Below, piece after piece: positions 54,070 through 62,957 of a stretch of DNA of 64,000 bases. The first letter of the stretch is position 1. The number at the start of each line of letters is the position of its first letter. Source of the DNA: Microbacterium sp. 4R-513 (GTDB taxonomy: Bacteria > Actinomycetota > Actinomycetes > Actinomycetales > Microbacteriaceae); contig NZ_CP049256.1 in NCBI RefSeq assembly GCF_011046485.1, positions 2,356,001-2,420,000 of the forward strand, given 5' to 3'. The notes beneath the pieces are model-generated. The model saw only the letters and a program-made list of their open reading frames with translations, was not told the DNA's origin and did no database searches. The position numbers and the translations under genes were made by a program.

Positions 54070-55760
54070 GCCGGCACCTCACTGGGCTCGAGGTGCACGA
54101 CGGCGTCAGCGATCGTCCGCGCCGACACGCGGTGCGAGACGAGCACGACGGCAGCGCCCGCATCGGCGAGGAGCCGCACCGACGCCCAGAGCCGCGCCTC
54201 CGTGCGGGTGTCGAGAGCCGAGCTCGGCTCGTCGAGCGCGACAACCGGCGCAAAGCCGCGCAGGTGCCGGTAGAAGGCCCGCGCGACGGCGACGCGCTGG
54301 GCCTGGCCGCCGGAGAGTCCGGCGCCCTGCACGCCGAGCTCGGCCTCGGGGTCGAGGTCGCCCGCGCCGGCGAGTTCGAGCGCCCGGCGGATGACCGCGG
54401 CGTCGGGCACGGGGTCGCCCAGAGCGACATTGGCGCCGATGGGTCCCGCCACGAGGCCGGGTCGCTGACCCGCCCACGCGAGCCACCCGGAGGGCACCAG
54501 GTCGCGCACGTCGCGGCCGCCGTACGCGGCGGTGCCCTCGAACCCCGCGGCGCCGCGGAGCGCCGCCAGGACGCTCGACTTGCCCGAGCCGCTCGGTCCC
54601 TCCAGCAGAGCGACCTCGCCGGGCCGCACGACGAGGTCGATGGGCGGAAGGAGCCGCTCGCCGCGCCGGACGCGCACCCCCTCGAGCGTGAGGATGCCGG
54701 GGGCCGCAGTGGCGTGCATCCCGGTGCGCGGCCCTTTCGCGGGATCCGCCGACGGAGGCGTGGATGGACGGCGTGGGGCCGCGGCATCCAGCACCGCGAA
54801 CACGTCGTCGGTCGCGGCGATGCCCTCGGCCGCCGCGTGGAACTGCACTCCGACCTGCCGCAGCGGCAGATACGCCTCGGGCGCGAGCAGGAGGACGAAG
54901 AGCCCCACCATGAGCGCGAGCGAGCCGTCGAGCAGGCGGAAGCCGATCGAGACGGCGACGATCGCGACCGAGATCGAAGCGAGGAACTCGAGCGCGAAGC
55001 CGGACAGGAACGAGACGCGCAGCACCTTCATGGTCTCGGTCCGGTACCGCTCGGTGACCGAGGCGATGGATGCCGCGGCGCGGTGCTGCCGGCCGAACAC
55101 CTTGAGTGTCGAGAGGCCCTGCACCGTGTCGGAGAACCGCGCGGCCAGTTGATGCAGCGTCTTCCACTGGCGCTGCTGCACCGTGCGCGTCGCGAGGCCG
55201 ATGAGCACCATGAAGACCGGGATGAGGGGGAGGGTCAGCAGAACGGTGAGGCCCGAGATCCAGTCCTGCCACCACATGACCGCGACGAGGATCGGCGTCG
55301 CGATGACGGTCTGCACGAGCTGGGGGAGGTAGCGCCCGAAGTAGGCCTCGAGAGCGGCGAGTCCGCGCCCGGCGGTGACGGCGAGCTGCGCCGAGTTGTG
55401 CCGCTCGGTCCACTCCGGACCCAGCACGCCGACCGCGCCGACGAGCGTGTCGCGCAGCTGCAGCTCGACCTGAGCGGCCGCCCGCGCTGCGACGCTGTCG
55501 CGCGCCCACAGCAGCACGGCTCGGACCGCGACGACGGCCGCGAGGAGGCCGAGCGTCGGCGCGAGGGCGGACAGCGGCATCCCCTCGACGGCGCCGACGA
55601 TCGCGGAGGTCATGAGCCAGGCGAACGCGATGATCACGAGCGTCTGGCACACCGCGATCACCGCGACCGCCAGGAAGAAGCCGCGGGAGGCGCCGGCGTA
55701 CTTCAGCAGCCGAGGGTCGACCGGCGGCGTGCGCCGCGCCCCGGCATCCGTCCCACTCAT
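54066..55760 (-). CDS. cydD: Thiol reductant ABC exporter subunit CydD
   Basis: 564 residues. The membrane half starts near residue 20 (GFFLAVAVIAVCQTLVIIAF). The ATPase part has LEGPSGSGKSSVLAAL, GLSGGQAQRVAVARAF and VVALDEPSSALD. The ATG at 55758-55760 was chosen because family members start close to this point and GAGGAGGG lies upstream; the longer frame has low similarity to the family. It overlaps cydC. Confidence 0.92.
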   Translation of the reverse strand: MSGTDAGARRTPPVDPRLLKYAGASRGFFLAVAVIAVCQTLVIIAFAWLMTSAIVGAVEGMPLSALAPTLGLLAAVVAVRAVLLWARDSVAARAAAQVELQLRDTLVGAVGVLGPEWTERHNSAQLAVTAGRGLAALEAYFGRYLPQLVQTVIATPILVAVMWWQDWISGLTVLLTLPLIPVFMVLIGLATRTVQQRQWKTLHQLAARFSDTVQGLSTLKVFGRQHRAAASIASVTERYRTETMKVLRVSFLSGFALEFLASISVAIVAVSIGFRLLDGSLALMVGLFVLLLAPEAYLPLRQVGVQFHAAAEGIAATDDVFAVLDAAAPRRPSTPPSADPAKGPRTGMHATAAPGILTLEGVRVRRGERLLPPIDLVVRPGEVALLEGPSGSGKSSVLAALRGAAGFEGTAAYGGRDVRDLVPSGWLAWAGQRPGLVAGPIGANVALGDPVPDAAVIRRALELAGAGDLDPEAELGVQGAGLSGGQAQRVAVARAFYRHLRGFAPVVALDEPSSALDTRTEARLWASVRLLADAGAAVVLVSHRVSARTIADAVVHLEPSEVPA

Positions 55761-55887
55761 CCCTGTTCGACCCTCCTCACCCGCGAACCCATCCGTCCGT
55801 GCGCCAGACTCCCCGCTCGTGCCGCTCCGATGCGGCGGCTCGAGCGCGGATGTGTGGTCCCGGCGCACCGCGCGTAAGCCCGCCGGA

Positions 55888-56919
55888 TCAGTGCACCACC
55901 GCGGCGGCGCGCTCGATGCGGCTGCGCGAGACGCGCTTGCGGAAGATCCAGTACGTCCAGCCCTGATACAGCAGCACGAGGGGCAGGAAGATCAGCGCCG
56001 CCCAGCTCATGATCGTGAGCGTGTAGTCGGTGCTCGACGCGTTCTCGATCGTCAGGCTGTTCGCGGCATCCGTCGTCGAGGGCATGACGTTGGGGAAGAG
56101 CGCGAACCACAGGGCCAGCACCGCCGCGACGATGGTCGCCGCGCCGAGCGCGAACGCCCAGCCTTCGCTGTCGCGCGCGTTCGCCACGAGGGACGCGATG
56201 AGGCTGAGCGCTGCGACGGCCGACAGGAGCACGACGAGCCAGAGGGCCGGGGCACCCGCCGTCGAGGCGTTGAGGATCGTCCAGACGAGGAAGACGGCCG
56301 CGACGACGACGGTGAGGATGCCGCTGCGCCGCGCGAGCCGGCGGGCGTCGAGGTGGACCTGCCCGTCGGTCTTCAGTGCGACGAAGTACACGCCGTGCGT
56401 GAAGAAGAGGAGGAGCGTCGTGAGCCCGCCGACGAGCGCGTACGGGTTCAGCAGCGTCACGAGCGATCCTGTGAACTCGTGGTTCGCGTCGAGCGGCACG
56501 CCGTGGACGATGTTCGCGACGGCGACGCCCCACAGGAAGGCGGGCACGGCCGAGCCGATGACGATCATCCGGTCGAAGCCCTTCTTCCACTTCAGGCTGT
56601 CCCGCTGGTGACGGTACTCGAATGAGACGCCCCGCAGGATGAGCGTCAGCAGGATGAGCAGCAGCGCGAGGTAGAACCCGCTGAAGAGGGTCGCGTACCA
56701 CTCCGGGAAGGCGGCGAACAGGCACGCGCCGGCGACGATGATCCACGTCTCGTTGAGGTCCCACACGGGGCCGATCGTGTTGATGATCTGCCGGCGTGAG
56801 ACGTCGTCCCTGCCCAGGAAGGGGAGCGACATGCCGACGCCGAAGTCGAACCCGTCCAGGACGAAGTAGCCGACGAAGAGGAAGCCGACGATGAAGAACC
56901 AGAGGTATGCGAGATCCAT
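55888..56919 (-). CDS. cydB: Cytochrome bd ubiquinol/menaquinol oxidase subunit II
   Basis: 343 residues with about nine membrane helices. The start DLAYLWFFIVGFLFVGYFVL and the FDFGVGMSLPFLGRDDVSRR loop are typical of CydB, as is the GPVWDLNETWIIVAGACLF helix. It pairs with CydA in the high-affinity, non-pumping oxidase. GGAGGAGCTCGCC precedes the ATG. It lies 12 bp after cydA. Confidence 0.95.
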   Translation of the reverse strand: MDLAYLWFFIVGFLFVGYFVLDGFDFGVGMSLPFLGRDDVSRRQIINTIGPVWDLNETWIIVAGACLFAAFPEWYATLFSGFYLALLLILLTLILRGVSFEYRHQRDSLKWKKGFDRMIVIGSAVPAFLWGVAVANIVHGVPLDANHEFTGSLVTLLNPYALVGGLTTLLLFFTHGVYFVALKTDGQVHLDARRLARRSGILTVVVAAVFLVWTILNASTAGAPALWLVVLLSAVAALSLIASLVANARDSEGWAFALGAATIVAAVLALWFALFPNVMPSTTDAANSLTIENASSTDYTLTIMSWAALIFLPLVLLYQGWTYWIFRKRVSRSRIERAAAVVH

Positions 56920-56931
56920 GGCGAGCTCCTC

Positions 56932-58377
56932 CTAGTACACCGTCGTGGGCGTGTCTTCGAGCGCCAGTTCGGACGGGTGGGGGTCATCGGGGCCGGGCAA
57001 TGGGTCGGGGCCCTTCTTGGCGGTCCTCATGATGAGGCCGATCTCGACGACGGCGAGGGCGGCGTAGATCGCGGTGAACGACAGCAGCGAGATGAGCACC
57101 GTCCATCCGGGGACGCTCGGCGAGACGCCGTCCTGCGTGAGCATGAGCCCGAAGACGATCCAGGGCTGCCTGCCCATCTCGGTGAAGATCCAGCCGACGA
57201 GGATCGCGAAGAGCGATGCGGGCCAGGCCCAGATGGCGAGCTTCCACGCCCACGCCGGCACCTCACGCTTGGCGTTCTTGCGCGTGAGCCAGAGGCCGAC
57301 GACGGCGGTGAGCGCGGCGACGCCCCCGAGGCCGATCATCCACCGGAACGACCAGTACGTCACCCAGAGAACAGGTGCGAAGCTGCCGTCGACCTGGTCG
57401 GCGAACTGCGGGAAGAGCTGGGTCGTGTACTCGGCGTTGAGGTCGTTGATGCCCTCGACGCAGCCGTTCAGCGAGTGCGTCGAGAGGAACGCCAGCAGGT
57501 AGGGCACGCGGATCGAGAAGAGCTCGCTGGAGCCGTCCGGGGTGCCCAGCGTGAAGATCGAGAACGAGGCATCCGCCCCGCATGCGCTGTTGAACATCGC
57601 CTCGGCGGCCGCCATCTTCATCGGCTGCGTCGAGACCATGACGAGCCCGAGCTGATCGCCCGACAGCGCGACACCCGCGAACGCGACGATCATGCCCCAC
57701 AGTCCGTACTTGAGGGACGACCGCATCATCTCGACGTTCCGACCGCGGGCGAGCTGCCAGGCCGAGATCGAGATGATGACGCCCGCCGTCATCATGAAGG
57801 CGGCGAACAGCGTGTGGGGCAGCGCCGCGAGGGCGACGGGGTTCGTCAGCACGGCGAAGAAGTCGGTCATCTCGGCGCGGCTGCCGTCCTGCGCCATCTG
57901 GTATCCGACCGGGTTCTGCATGAAGGCGTTCGCGGCGAGGATGAAGTACGCCGAGAACCAGGCGCCGATCGTCGCGATCCAGATGCTCGCGAGATGCAGG
58001 CCCTTCGGGAGCTTGTCCCACCCGAAGATCCACAGGCCGATGAAGGTCGCCTCGAAGAAGAAGGCCATGAGCCCCTCGAAGGCGAGCGGAGCGCCGAAGA
58101 CGTCGCCGACGAAGCGGGAGTACGACGACCAGTTCATGCCGAACTGGAACTCCTGCACGATGCCCGTCACGACGCCCATCGCGAAGTTGATGAGGAAGAT
58201 CCTGCCGAAGAAGCGGGTCAAGTGGAGCCACTTCACGTTCGCCGTCCGGAACCAGGCCGTCTGGAAGATCGAGACGGTCAGCGCCATGCCCAGCGTGAGC
58301 GGCACGAACAGGAAGTGGTACAGCGTCGTGAGGCCGAACTGCCAGCGGGCGAGCAGCAGCGGATCGAGCCAGTCCAT
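56932..58377 (-). CDS. cydA: Cytochrome bd oxidase subunit I
   Basis: 481 residues with nine membrane helices. His21 (FGLTTLYHFLFVPLTLGM) matches the heme b595 axial ligand. The quinol side is the short-Q-loop type, as in most actinobacteria. GWIFTEMGRQPWIVFGLM contains the conserved GRQPW and the Met region. The enzyme oxidises menaquinol and reduces O2 at low tension. GGAGGAAAT precedes the ATG. First gene of the operon; a dyad at 58478 lies upstream. Confidence 0.96.
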   Translation of the reverse strand: MDWLDPLLLARWQFGLTTLYHFLFVPLTLGMALTVSIFQTAWFRTANVKWLHLTRFFGRIFLINFAMGVVTGIVQEFQFGMNWSSYSRFVGDVFGAPLAFEGLMAFFFEATFIGLWIFGWDKLPKGLHLASIWIATIGAWFSAYFILAANAFMQNPVGYQMAQDGSRAEMTDFFAVLTNPVALAALPHTLFAAFMMTAGVIISISAWQLARGRNVEMMRSSLKYGLWGMIVAFAGVALSGDQLGLVMVSTQPMKMAAAEAMFNSACGADASFSIFTLGTPDGSSELFSIRVPYLLAFLSTHSLNGCVEGINDLNAEYTTQLFPQFADQVDGSFAPVLWVTYWSFRWMIGLGGVAALTAVVGLWLTRKNAKREVPAWAWKLAIWAWPASLFAILVGWIFTEMGRQPWIVFGLMLTQDGVSPSVPGWTVLISLLSFTAIYAALAVVEIGLIMRTAKKGPDPLPGPDDPHPSELALEDTPTTVY

Positions 58378-58477
58378 GCGATTTCCTCCAGGTCACGGGG
58401 GACTTGCGGCCCACGGTACACAGGAAGAGGGGGCCTCGTGGGGCAGAACGTCGCGTTTAGTTCGACGGCGAGACATG

Positions 58478-58488
58478 TGGTCTGACCA
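58478..58488. promoter_or_regulatory. GntR/FadR-type dyad between cydA and moaA
   Basis: TGGTCTGACCA is a perfect 11-bp inverted repeat matching the general FadR-subfamily GntR site (TnGTnnnACnA). It is ~100 bp upstream of cydA and ~54 bp upstream of moaA, just before the putative moaA -10 (TAACCT, 58510-58515). Binder unknown. Confidence 0.4.
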
Positions 58489-58541
58489 TACGGCCCCGAG
58501 CCGCGCGACTAACCTGGAGCAAGGGACGGGAGGTGCGCCCG

Positions 58542-59627
58542 ATGACGACGATTCCGGTGACTATCGGGATGCCGCGAGCCCGCGGCGTCGCGGATGCCGA
58601 TGCCGTCGCCCTCCGCGAGCCCGGCGATCCGCTCGTCGACCGCTACGGGCGCGTGCATCGCGACCTGCGGATCTCCCTCACCGACCGCTGCTCGCTGCGC
58701 TGCACGTACTGCATGCCCGAGCAGGGGAACGAGTGGCTCGCCAAGTCGAGCATCCTCACCCTGGACGAGATCGTGCGGGTCGCCACGGTCGCGGCGGCCG
58801 ACGGCGTCACGACCTTCCGGCTCACGGGCGGCGAGCCGCTCCTGCGCCCCGACATCGTGGAGGTCGTGGCGCGGCTCGGCGAGATCCGGGGTCCCGACGG
58901 CCGGCCTGTCGAGCTCGCAATGACCACGAACGGCATCCGCCTGCCCGAATTCCTCCCCGGTCTCACAGCGGCTGGGCTTCGGCGACTCAACATCTCATTG
59001 GACACGCTGCGGCGCGACCGGTTCCGCGATCTGACGCGCCGTGACCGCCTCGACGATGTGCTCGCCGGGATCGCGGCGGCCGCGGCATCCGGTCTTCGCC
59101 CCCTGAAGCTGAATGCGGTCGCGATGCGGGACGTCAACGACGACGAGCTCGTCGACCTCGTGGAATTCGCCGTCGCGCACGACGCCGAGCTCCGGTTCAT
59201 CGAGCAGATGCCTCTCGATGCCGGGCACACGTGGGAGCGGTCGCGCATGGTGACGCGGGACGAGATCCTCGCGAAGCTCTCGGAGCGGTGGCACCTCACG
59301 CCGGTGCCGGGGCGCGGGGGAGCACCCGCCGAGCGGTGGATGCTCGACGGCGGTCCCCGGACGGTGGGGGTCATCGCGTCTGTCACCGCGCCGTTCTGCG
59401 GCGACTGCGACCGCCTGCGCCTCACCGCCGACGGGCAGCTGCGCAACTGCCTCTTCTCGACGACCGAGTACGACCTGCTGCCCATCCTGCGCGCCGGCGG
59501 CGAGGCGGTCGACGGCGGGATCGATCGGATGCTGCGCTCCTGCGTCCACGGGAAGCTCCCCGGTCACGCCATCAACGACCCCGGGTTCCTCCAGCCGGCC
59601 CGTGGGATGAACGCCATCGGCGGCTGA
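58542..59627 (+). CDS. moaA: GTP 3',8-cyclase MoaA
   Basis: 361 residues. Radical-SAM motif CSLRCTYC (CX3CX2C, near residue 50), the second cluster CGDCDRLRLTADGQLRNC near residue 285, and the C-terminal GG (NAIGG) are intact. It makes the first Moco intermediate with MoaC. The ATG at 58542 was chosen because GGGAGG lies 8 nt before it; a GTG at 58533 overlaps this Shine-Dalgarno. It is 7.5 kb away from the rest of the Moco genes, beyond cyd. Confidence 0.94.
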   Translation: MTTIPVTIGMPRARGVADADAVALREPGDPLVDRYGRVHRDLRISLTDRCSLRCTYCMPEQGNEWLAKSSILTLDEIVRVATVAAADGVTTFRLTGGEPLLRPDIVEVVARLGEIRGPDGRPVELAMTTNGIRLPEFLPGLTAAGLRRLNISLDTLRRDRFRDLTRRDRLDDVLAGIAAAAASGLRPLKLNAVAMRDVNDDELVDLVEFAVAHDAELRFIEQMPLDAGHTWERSRMVTRDEILAKLSERWHLTPVPGRGGAPAERWMLDGGPRTVGVIASVTAPFCGDCDRLRLTADGQLRNCLFSTTEYDLLPILRAGGEAVDGGIDRMLRSCVHGKLPGHAINDPGFLQPARGMNAIGG

Positions 59628-59655
59628 CACCGGCGTTCCTCGCCGGGTCCCGCGC

Positions 59656-59733
59656 GTTTCGTCTCGCTTCGCTCGCTCAACGACCGGGGAGAGCCGGCGA
59701 TCGGCCGGAGGGGTGGATCGCCGCAGACGAAAC
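59656..59733. repeat. Inverted repeat between moaA and fdhD
   Basis: GTTTCGTCT at 59656-59664 is repeated inverted as AGACGAAAC at 59725-59733; outside it GGGTCC and GGTCCC also partly match. The left arm is followed by CGCTTCGCTCGCTCAACGAC, which I recall as a widespread intergenic repeat in Microbacterium. Probably a dispersed repeat or termination structure. Confidence 0.45.
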
Positions 59734-59792
59734 GGTCCCGGCAGGCGAGAGCGACCGGTCCGCGCCCGACGGGCCGGGCATACCCTGAAGTC

Positions 59793-60659
59793 ATGGGACG
59801 GATCACGGCACGGCGCCCGGTCGTCAAGATCACGCTCGGCGTGGGCGAGACGCGCCGCCCCGACACGCTCGCCGTCGAGGAGCCGCTCGAGATCCGCATC
59901 GCGGGGACGCCTCTCGTCGTCACGATGCGGACGCCGGGGCATGACGTCGAGCTCGCGGCGGGCTTCCTCGTCTCGGAGGGCGTCATCTCGGCCGGTGAGC
60001 ACTTCCGCTCGGCGATCCACTGCGGGGGCCCCGGCACCGGCGGCCCGCTCGCCGGCACGACCGAGAACACCTACAACGTGCTCGACGTCTCCCTCGCACC
60101 CGGGGTCGCGCTGCCCTCAGCCGATCTCGCCCGCAACTTCTACACGACGAGCTCATGCGGCCTGTGCGGCAAAGCCTCGATCGAGGCGGTCGAGACCGTG
60201 TCCGCCTACGATGTCGCGGCGGATGGGACGGTGGTGGATGCCGAGGCCCTCGTCGGCTTCCCCGACCTGCTGCGGGCCCAGCAGGCCGTTTTCGACAAGA
60301 CCGGCGGACTTCACGCCGCCGCACTGTTCGACGCCGAGACCGGCGAGCTCCTCGTGCTGCGGGAAGACGTGGGGCGTCACAACGCCGTCGACAAGGTCGT
60401 GGGCTGGGCGGTCCTCAACGATCGACTTCCGCTGCGCAGCACGGTGCTGCAGGTATCGGGGCGAGCGAGCTTCGAGCTGGTGCAGAAGGCCGTGATGGCG
60501 GGCATCCCCATGCTCGCCGCGGTGTCGGCGCCGTCCTCGCTGGCGGTGGAGCTGGCCGAGGCATCCGGTCTCACGCTCGTCGGATTCCTGCGGGGCAGGT
60601 CGATGAACGTCTACTCGCGGGCCGACCGCATCCGCGTGCCGGCGCACGTGACGGTCTGA
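59793..60659 (+). CDS. fdhD: Formate dehydrogenase accessory sulfurtransferase FdhD
   Basis: 288 residues. The cysteine pair is in [14 protein letters not shown] (near residue 120), where FdhD takes persulfide from IscS to sulfurate the bis-MGD cofactor. Conserved [19 protein letters not shown] follows. It is required for formate dehydrogenase-type enzymes, which fits the YdeP/FdhF-like gene at 38.6 kb. TACCCT (59781-59786) ends 6 nt before the ATG. Confidence 0.94.
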   Translation: MGRITARRPVVKITLGVGETRRPDTLAVEEPLEIRIAGTPLVVTMRTPGHDVELAAGFLVSEGVISAGEHFRSAIHCGGPGTGGPLAGTTENTYNVLDVSLAPGVALPSADLARNFYTTSSCGLCGKASIEAVETVSAYDVAADGTVVDAEALVGFPDLLRAQQAVFDKTGGLHAAALFDAETGELLVLREDVGRHNAVDKVVGWAVLNDRLPLRSTVLQVSGRASFELVQKAVMAGIPMLAAVSAPSSLAVELAEASGLTLVGFLRGRSMNVYSRADRIRVPAHVTV

Positions 60660-60713
60660 GCGGGATCCCGAGCCGCGACGGCGGCCCAGGGTGCCGGCGC
60701 GTCAGGGAAATGG

Positions 60714-60785
60714 GCGTCCGAGAACGCGCGTCAGAGAACGCGCGTCAGAGAGCGGATGCGTCGAAGAGCCCGCGTCAGAAGACGA
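60714..60785. repeat. Five 14-16-bp degenerate tandem units
   Basis: Units beginning GCGTC occur at 60714, 60728, 60742, 60758 and 60772 (GCGTCCGAGAACGC, GCGTCAGAGAACGC, GCGTCAGAGAGCGG, and two divergent ones). The last unit contains the stop codon of the reverse membrane gene. This looks like stepwise duplication of the gene's end. Confidence 0.55.
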
Positions 60786-61167
60786 AGGTCTGGCCGACGA
60801 TGAGGATCGCGACGACGAAGACGCCGATGATCCCGCCGACGATGGCCAGCGTGCGCCCGGAGAGCTTCGCGACCGAGAACCCGACCAGGAAGGGCAGCGC
60901 GACGAGCAGAAGGGTCGCGAGCCACCAGAAGGCGATGTAGCCCCCGCGCGTCGCGTCCGAGAGGCGACCCGAAAACAGCTGCTGCGTGTTCGGGTGCGTT
61001 GCGAAGGCGAACGCCGCCGAGAGCGGGATCGCGATGAACGCGGCGACGATGATGCCGGACAGGTAGCCCCAGAGGACCGACTTGCTCCCGAGGTCGTCGT
61101 CCTGCGCCATCGTCGTGGGTCGGCGGTTGCTCGTCGTGGCGGGTCGGCGGTTGCTCTTGGTGGCCAT
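60775..61167 (-). CDS. Small membrane protein, function unknown
   Basis: 130 residues. The basic head MATKSNRRPATTSNRRPTTM contains a near-perfect duplication of SNRRPxTT. Three hydrophobic segments follow, around VLWGYLSGIIVAAFIAIPLS, FWWLATLLLVALPFLVGFSV and LAIVGGIIGVFVVAILIVGQ. No known family recognised. The ATG at 61165-61167 has TAGAGT 7 nt upstream on its strand; MAQDDD (residue 20) is an alternative start. Confidence 0.7.
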   Translation of the reverse strand: MATKSNRRPATTSNRRPTTMAQDDDLGSKSVLWGYLSGIIVAAFIAIPLSAAFAFATHPNTQQLFSGRLSDATRGGYIAFWWLATLLLVALPFLVGFSVAKLSGRTLAIVGGIIGVFVVAILIVGQTFVF

Positions 61168-61393
61168 GCGGACGACTCTAGCGATCCCGAGCACCGGAGA
61201 TGGGCACCGTTTCGCCCGGCACGGGTGAGCGTGCGAAGCTCCTCGGGGTCCGTGCGGTTGTGGACCCTCTCGCGGCAACGCGGGTGGATGTTGTGCCCGG
61301 CGCGCAATCGTCGCCCGCGGCGACGTCGCTACCGTCGAAGGCAGGATCGCGTGATGTGGGGAAGCGGCCTCGCGGTGCGTGAAGGGGGACGGC

Positions 61394-61519
61394 ATGTTCG
61401 AGTGCACGACGTGCGGGCGGGATTACCCGTCCCGGCTGGAGGCGGCGCTGTGCGGCGACGCCGATTCGTGGGAGTCCGAGGACCGTCGCGTCGGCGTGAT
61501 CTTCCGATCGGCCGACTGA
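61394..61519 (+). CDS. 41-residue CxxC small protein
   Basis: A short gene with G/C third positions: it begins MFECTTCGRDYPSRLEAALC and ends RRVGVIFRSAD. The CTTC knuckle and a further cysteine suggest a zinc-ribbon-like fold. GAAGGGGG lies 6 nt before the ATG. A strong terminator follows 17 bp after the stop, which supports a real transcript. Family and role unknown. Confidence 0.6.
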   Translation: MFECTTCGRDYPSRLEAALCGDADSWESEDRRVGVIFRSAD

Positions 61520-61536
61520 ACGGCGGCAGACGCACA

Positions 61537-61572
61537 GGAGCCGACGACACCCCGTGCGGTGTCATCGGCTCC
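61537..61572 (+). terminator. Terminator after the small CxxC gene
   Basis: GGAGCCGACGACACC pairs with GGTGTCATCGGCTCC at 14 of 15 positions, with one G-U wobble and a 6-nt loop. The next ~110 bp to 61685 hold no recognisable gene. Confidence 0.8.
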
Positions 61573-61685
61573 GGTACGGCGACCCGTCCGCCGAACGCCT
61601 CTGAAGGTGCGTGTGCGTCGTCCCGCGCGTTTCCGATGAGGTCGCCGCGGCGGCGGACAGGTCGAGGTCTCCTAGGGGCTGCTCG

Positions 61686-62057
61686 TCATAGATCCTCCGG
61701 GGCGAGATCGCCCTGGCCCTCGTCGCCGAGCTCGGCGTAGATGGGGTCTTCGCCCTGGGTGTCGGGCATGTACTCGTCCTCGCCGAGGACGCGGGGAACG
61801 CTGCCCATGTGGGGCTCGTCGGAGTACTCGTCGGTGTCGACGGCGAGGATGTCCGGATCCTCCGCGTCGGCGCCGTCCGTGTCGGCGGTGCCGTCGTCAT
61901 AGTCTGCGATCGAGCTGTCCGAGACGGCGGAGCTGTTGGTCCCCTCGGCGCCGTCGGCGAGCGTGCCGGCGTCCTCGGTCTGGTTGGCGAGTGGATCCTG
62001 CTCGTCGATACCCAGCGAGTCGTCGCGGGTCGTGGCCTCGAAGTCCGGTGTGGACAT
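61686..62057 (-). CDS. Small acidic protein, function unknown
   Basis: 123 residues, very acidic (Asp/Glu about one quarter) and probably disordered: it begins MSTPDFEATTRDDSLGIDEQ and has a C-terminal segment GEDEYMPDTQGEDPIYAELG. AGGAGG precedes the ATG. No domain recognised. It is last in a run of reverse-strand small genes (CBS, membrane, DUF2795, DUF2188) and may be co-transcribed with them; the gap to the DUF2188 gene is 44 bp. Confidence 0.7.
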   Translation of the reverse strand: MSTPDFEATTRDDSLGIDEQDPLANQTEDAGTLADGAEGTNSSAVSDSSIADYDDGTADTDGADAEDPDILAVDTDEYSDEPHMGSVPRVLGEDEYMPDTQGEDPIYAELGDEGQGDLAPEDL

Positions 62058-62101
62058 GTCACTGCCTCCTGTCGTCGGTCGGGCGGTCGTGGGGCGGGCG
62101 G

Positions 62102-62413
62102 TCACCCGGACGGGTTCTCGACGGGCACACCGTCGTCATCCGTCGTGTCGGGCAGCTCGCGTTCGCCGCCTCGCGAGGCGCGCGGGGCCGCGGCATCCGT
62201 CGTCTCCTGGTCGGTGATCGTGCCCTCGGGCTCGCTCTCGACAACTCGATGCGTCGTGCCGAGGCGCGCGGCGAGTCGTTCGCCCGCTTCGACCGCCTCG
62301 TCGCGGCTCGAGAAGCTCTGCGACATCTCGGGCTCGTCGGCGACCCGCGTCACCCACTGCCCGCGGTTCGAGAACGTCTCGACGGCGCGACCGCTCGTAT
62401 CGGCGTCGGTCAT
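62102..62413 (-). CDS. DUF2188-like protein
   Basis: 103 residues. The first ~70 follow the DUF2188 pattern: GQWVTRVADEPEMSQSFSSR, DEAVEAGERLAARLGTTH, then EPEGTITDQ. An acidic/basic tail follows. Members are often stress-induced in other bacteria, but their function is not defined. ATG overlaps the DUF2795 stop by four bases. Confidence 0.75.
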   Translation of the reverse strand: MTDADTSGRAVETFSNRGQWVTRVADEPEMSQSFSSRDEAVEAGERLAARLGTTHRVVESEPEGTITDQETTDAAAPRASRGGERELPDTTDDDGVPVENPSG

Positions 62414-62604
62414 CGGCTGAAGACCGCCTCGGACACCTCGGCCGGCGTCTCGAAGTCGTCCTTGCCGGAGTTCTCGAGCGCCGACACGATGTCGTCGGGC
62501 GCGCCGTTCCGACGGGCCGCCTCGACGAGAGTCGCGCGGCTCGCGGGGTAGTCGACGCCCGCGAGGTGCTTCTGAAGCTCGATGGGGTTCGGCTGGTCTG
62601 CCAT
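62410..62604 (-). CDS. DUF2795 protein
   Basis: 64 residues matching DUF2795: ELQKHLAGVDYPASRATLVE, then AARRNGAPDDIVSALENSG and a final ETPAEVSEAVFSR. The family is common in actinobacteria and halophiles and is thought to be linked to stress or DNA-associated functions; no mechanism is known. GGAAGGGCAGAA precedes the ATG. Stop overlaps the DUF2188 start (ATGA). Confidence 0.82.
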   Translation of the reverse strand: MADQPNPIELQKHLAGVDYPASRATLVEAARRNGAPDDIVSALENSGKDDFETPAEVSEAVFSR

Positions 62605-62624
62605 TTCTGCCCTTCCGATCGTGG

Positions 62625-62957
62625 TCAGCTCAGCTGCTCGGTCATGACGACGAACAGCATCAGCAGGGTGGTCGAGATCGACATGGCTCCCATGAGCCAG
62701 GCGAAGGCGAGGTTGCGGGTCTTCACGCTGTCCACCGTCATCGCGCACACGAGCATCGCCCCGTAGAACGCGCACACCAGGATGATGCCGGTGAGCCCGA
62801 TGGGCGGGTTGAGGCTCGCGGTGAGCGCGAAGACGAGGATGGCGACGGCGGCGAGGATGCCGGCGGGCACGAGCCATTGCCGGCGCTTCTCGGTGTCGAG
62901 GGCGGGCTGCTCGCGCACGCGGGTGGGACCGGCGTGAAGGGGAGTGACGGGGGTCAT
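62625..62957 (-). CDS. Small two-to-three-helix membrane protein
   Basis: 110 residues with hydrophobic stretches WLVPAGILAAVAILVFALTA, TGIILVCAFYGAMLVCAMTV and LAFAWLMGAMSISTTLLMLF. The head (about 30 residues) is cytosolic and basic. Family not recognised. The ATG overlaps the stop of the CBS gene by four bases, so the two are co-translated. Confidence 0.75.
   Translation of the reverse strand: MTPVTPLHAGPTRVREQPALDTEKRRQWLVPAGILAAVAILVFALTASLNPPIGLTGIILVCAFYGAMLVCAMTVDSVKTRNLAFAWLMGAMSISTTLLMLFVVMTEQLS

Noticed and set aside
60714..60785. CRISPR or iteron origin
   Set aside because: Units are degenerate, contiguous and overlap a gene end; no replication gene or cas gene nearby.
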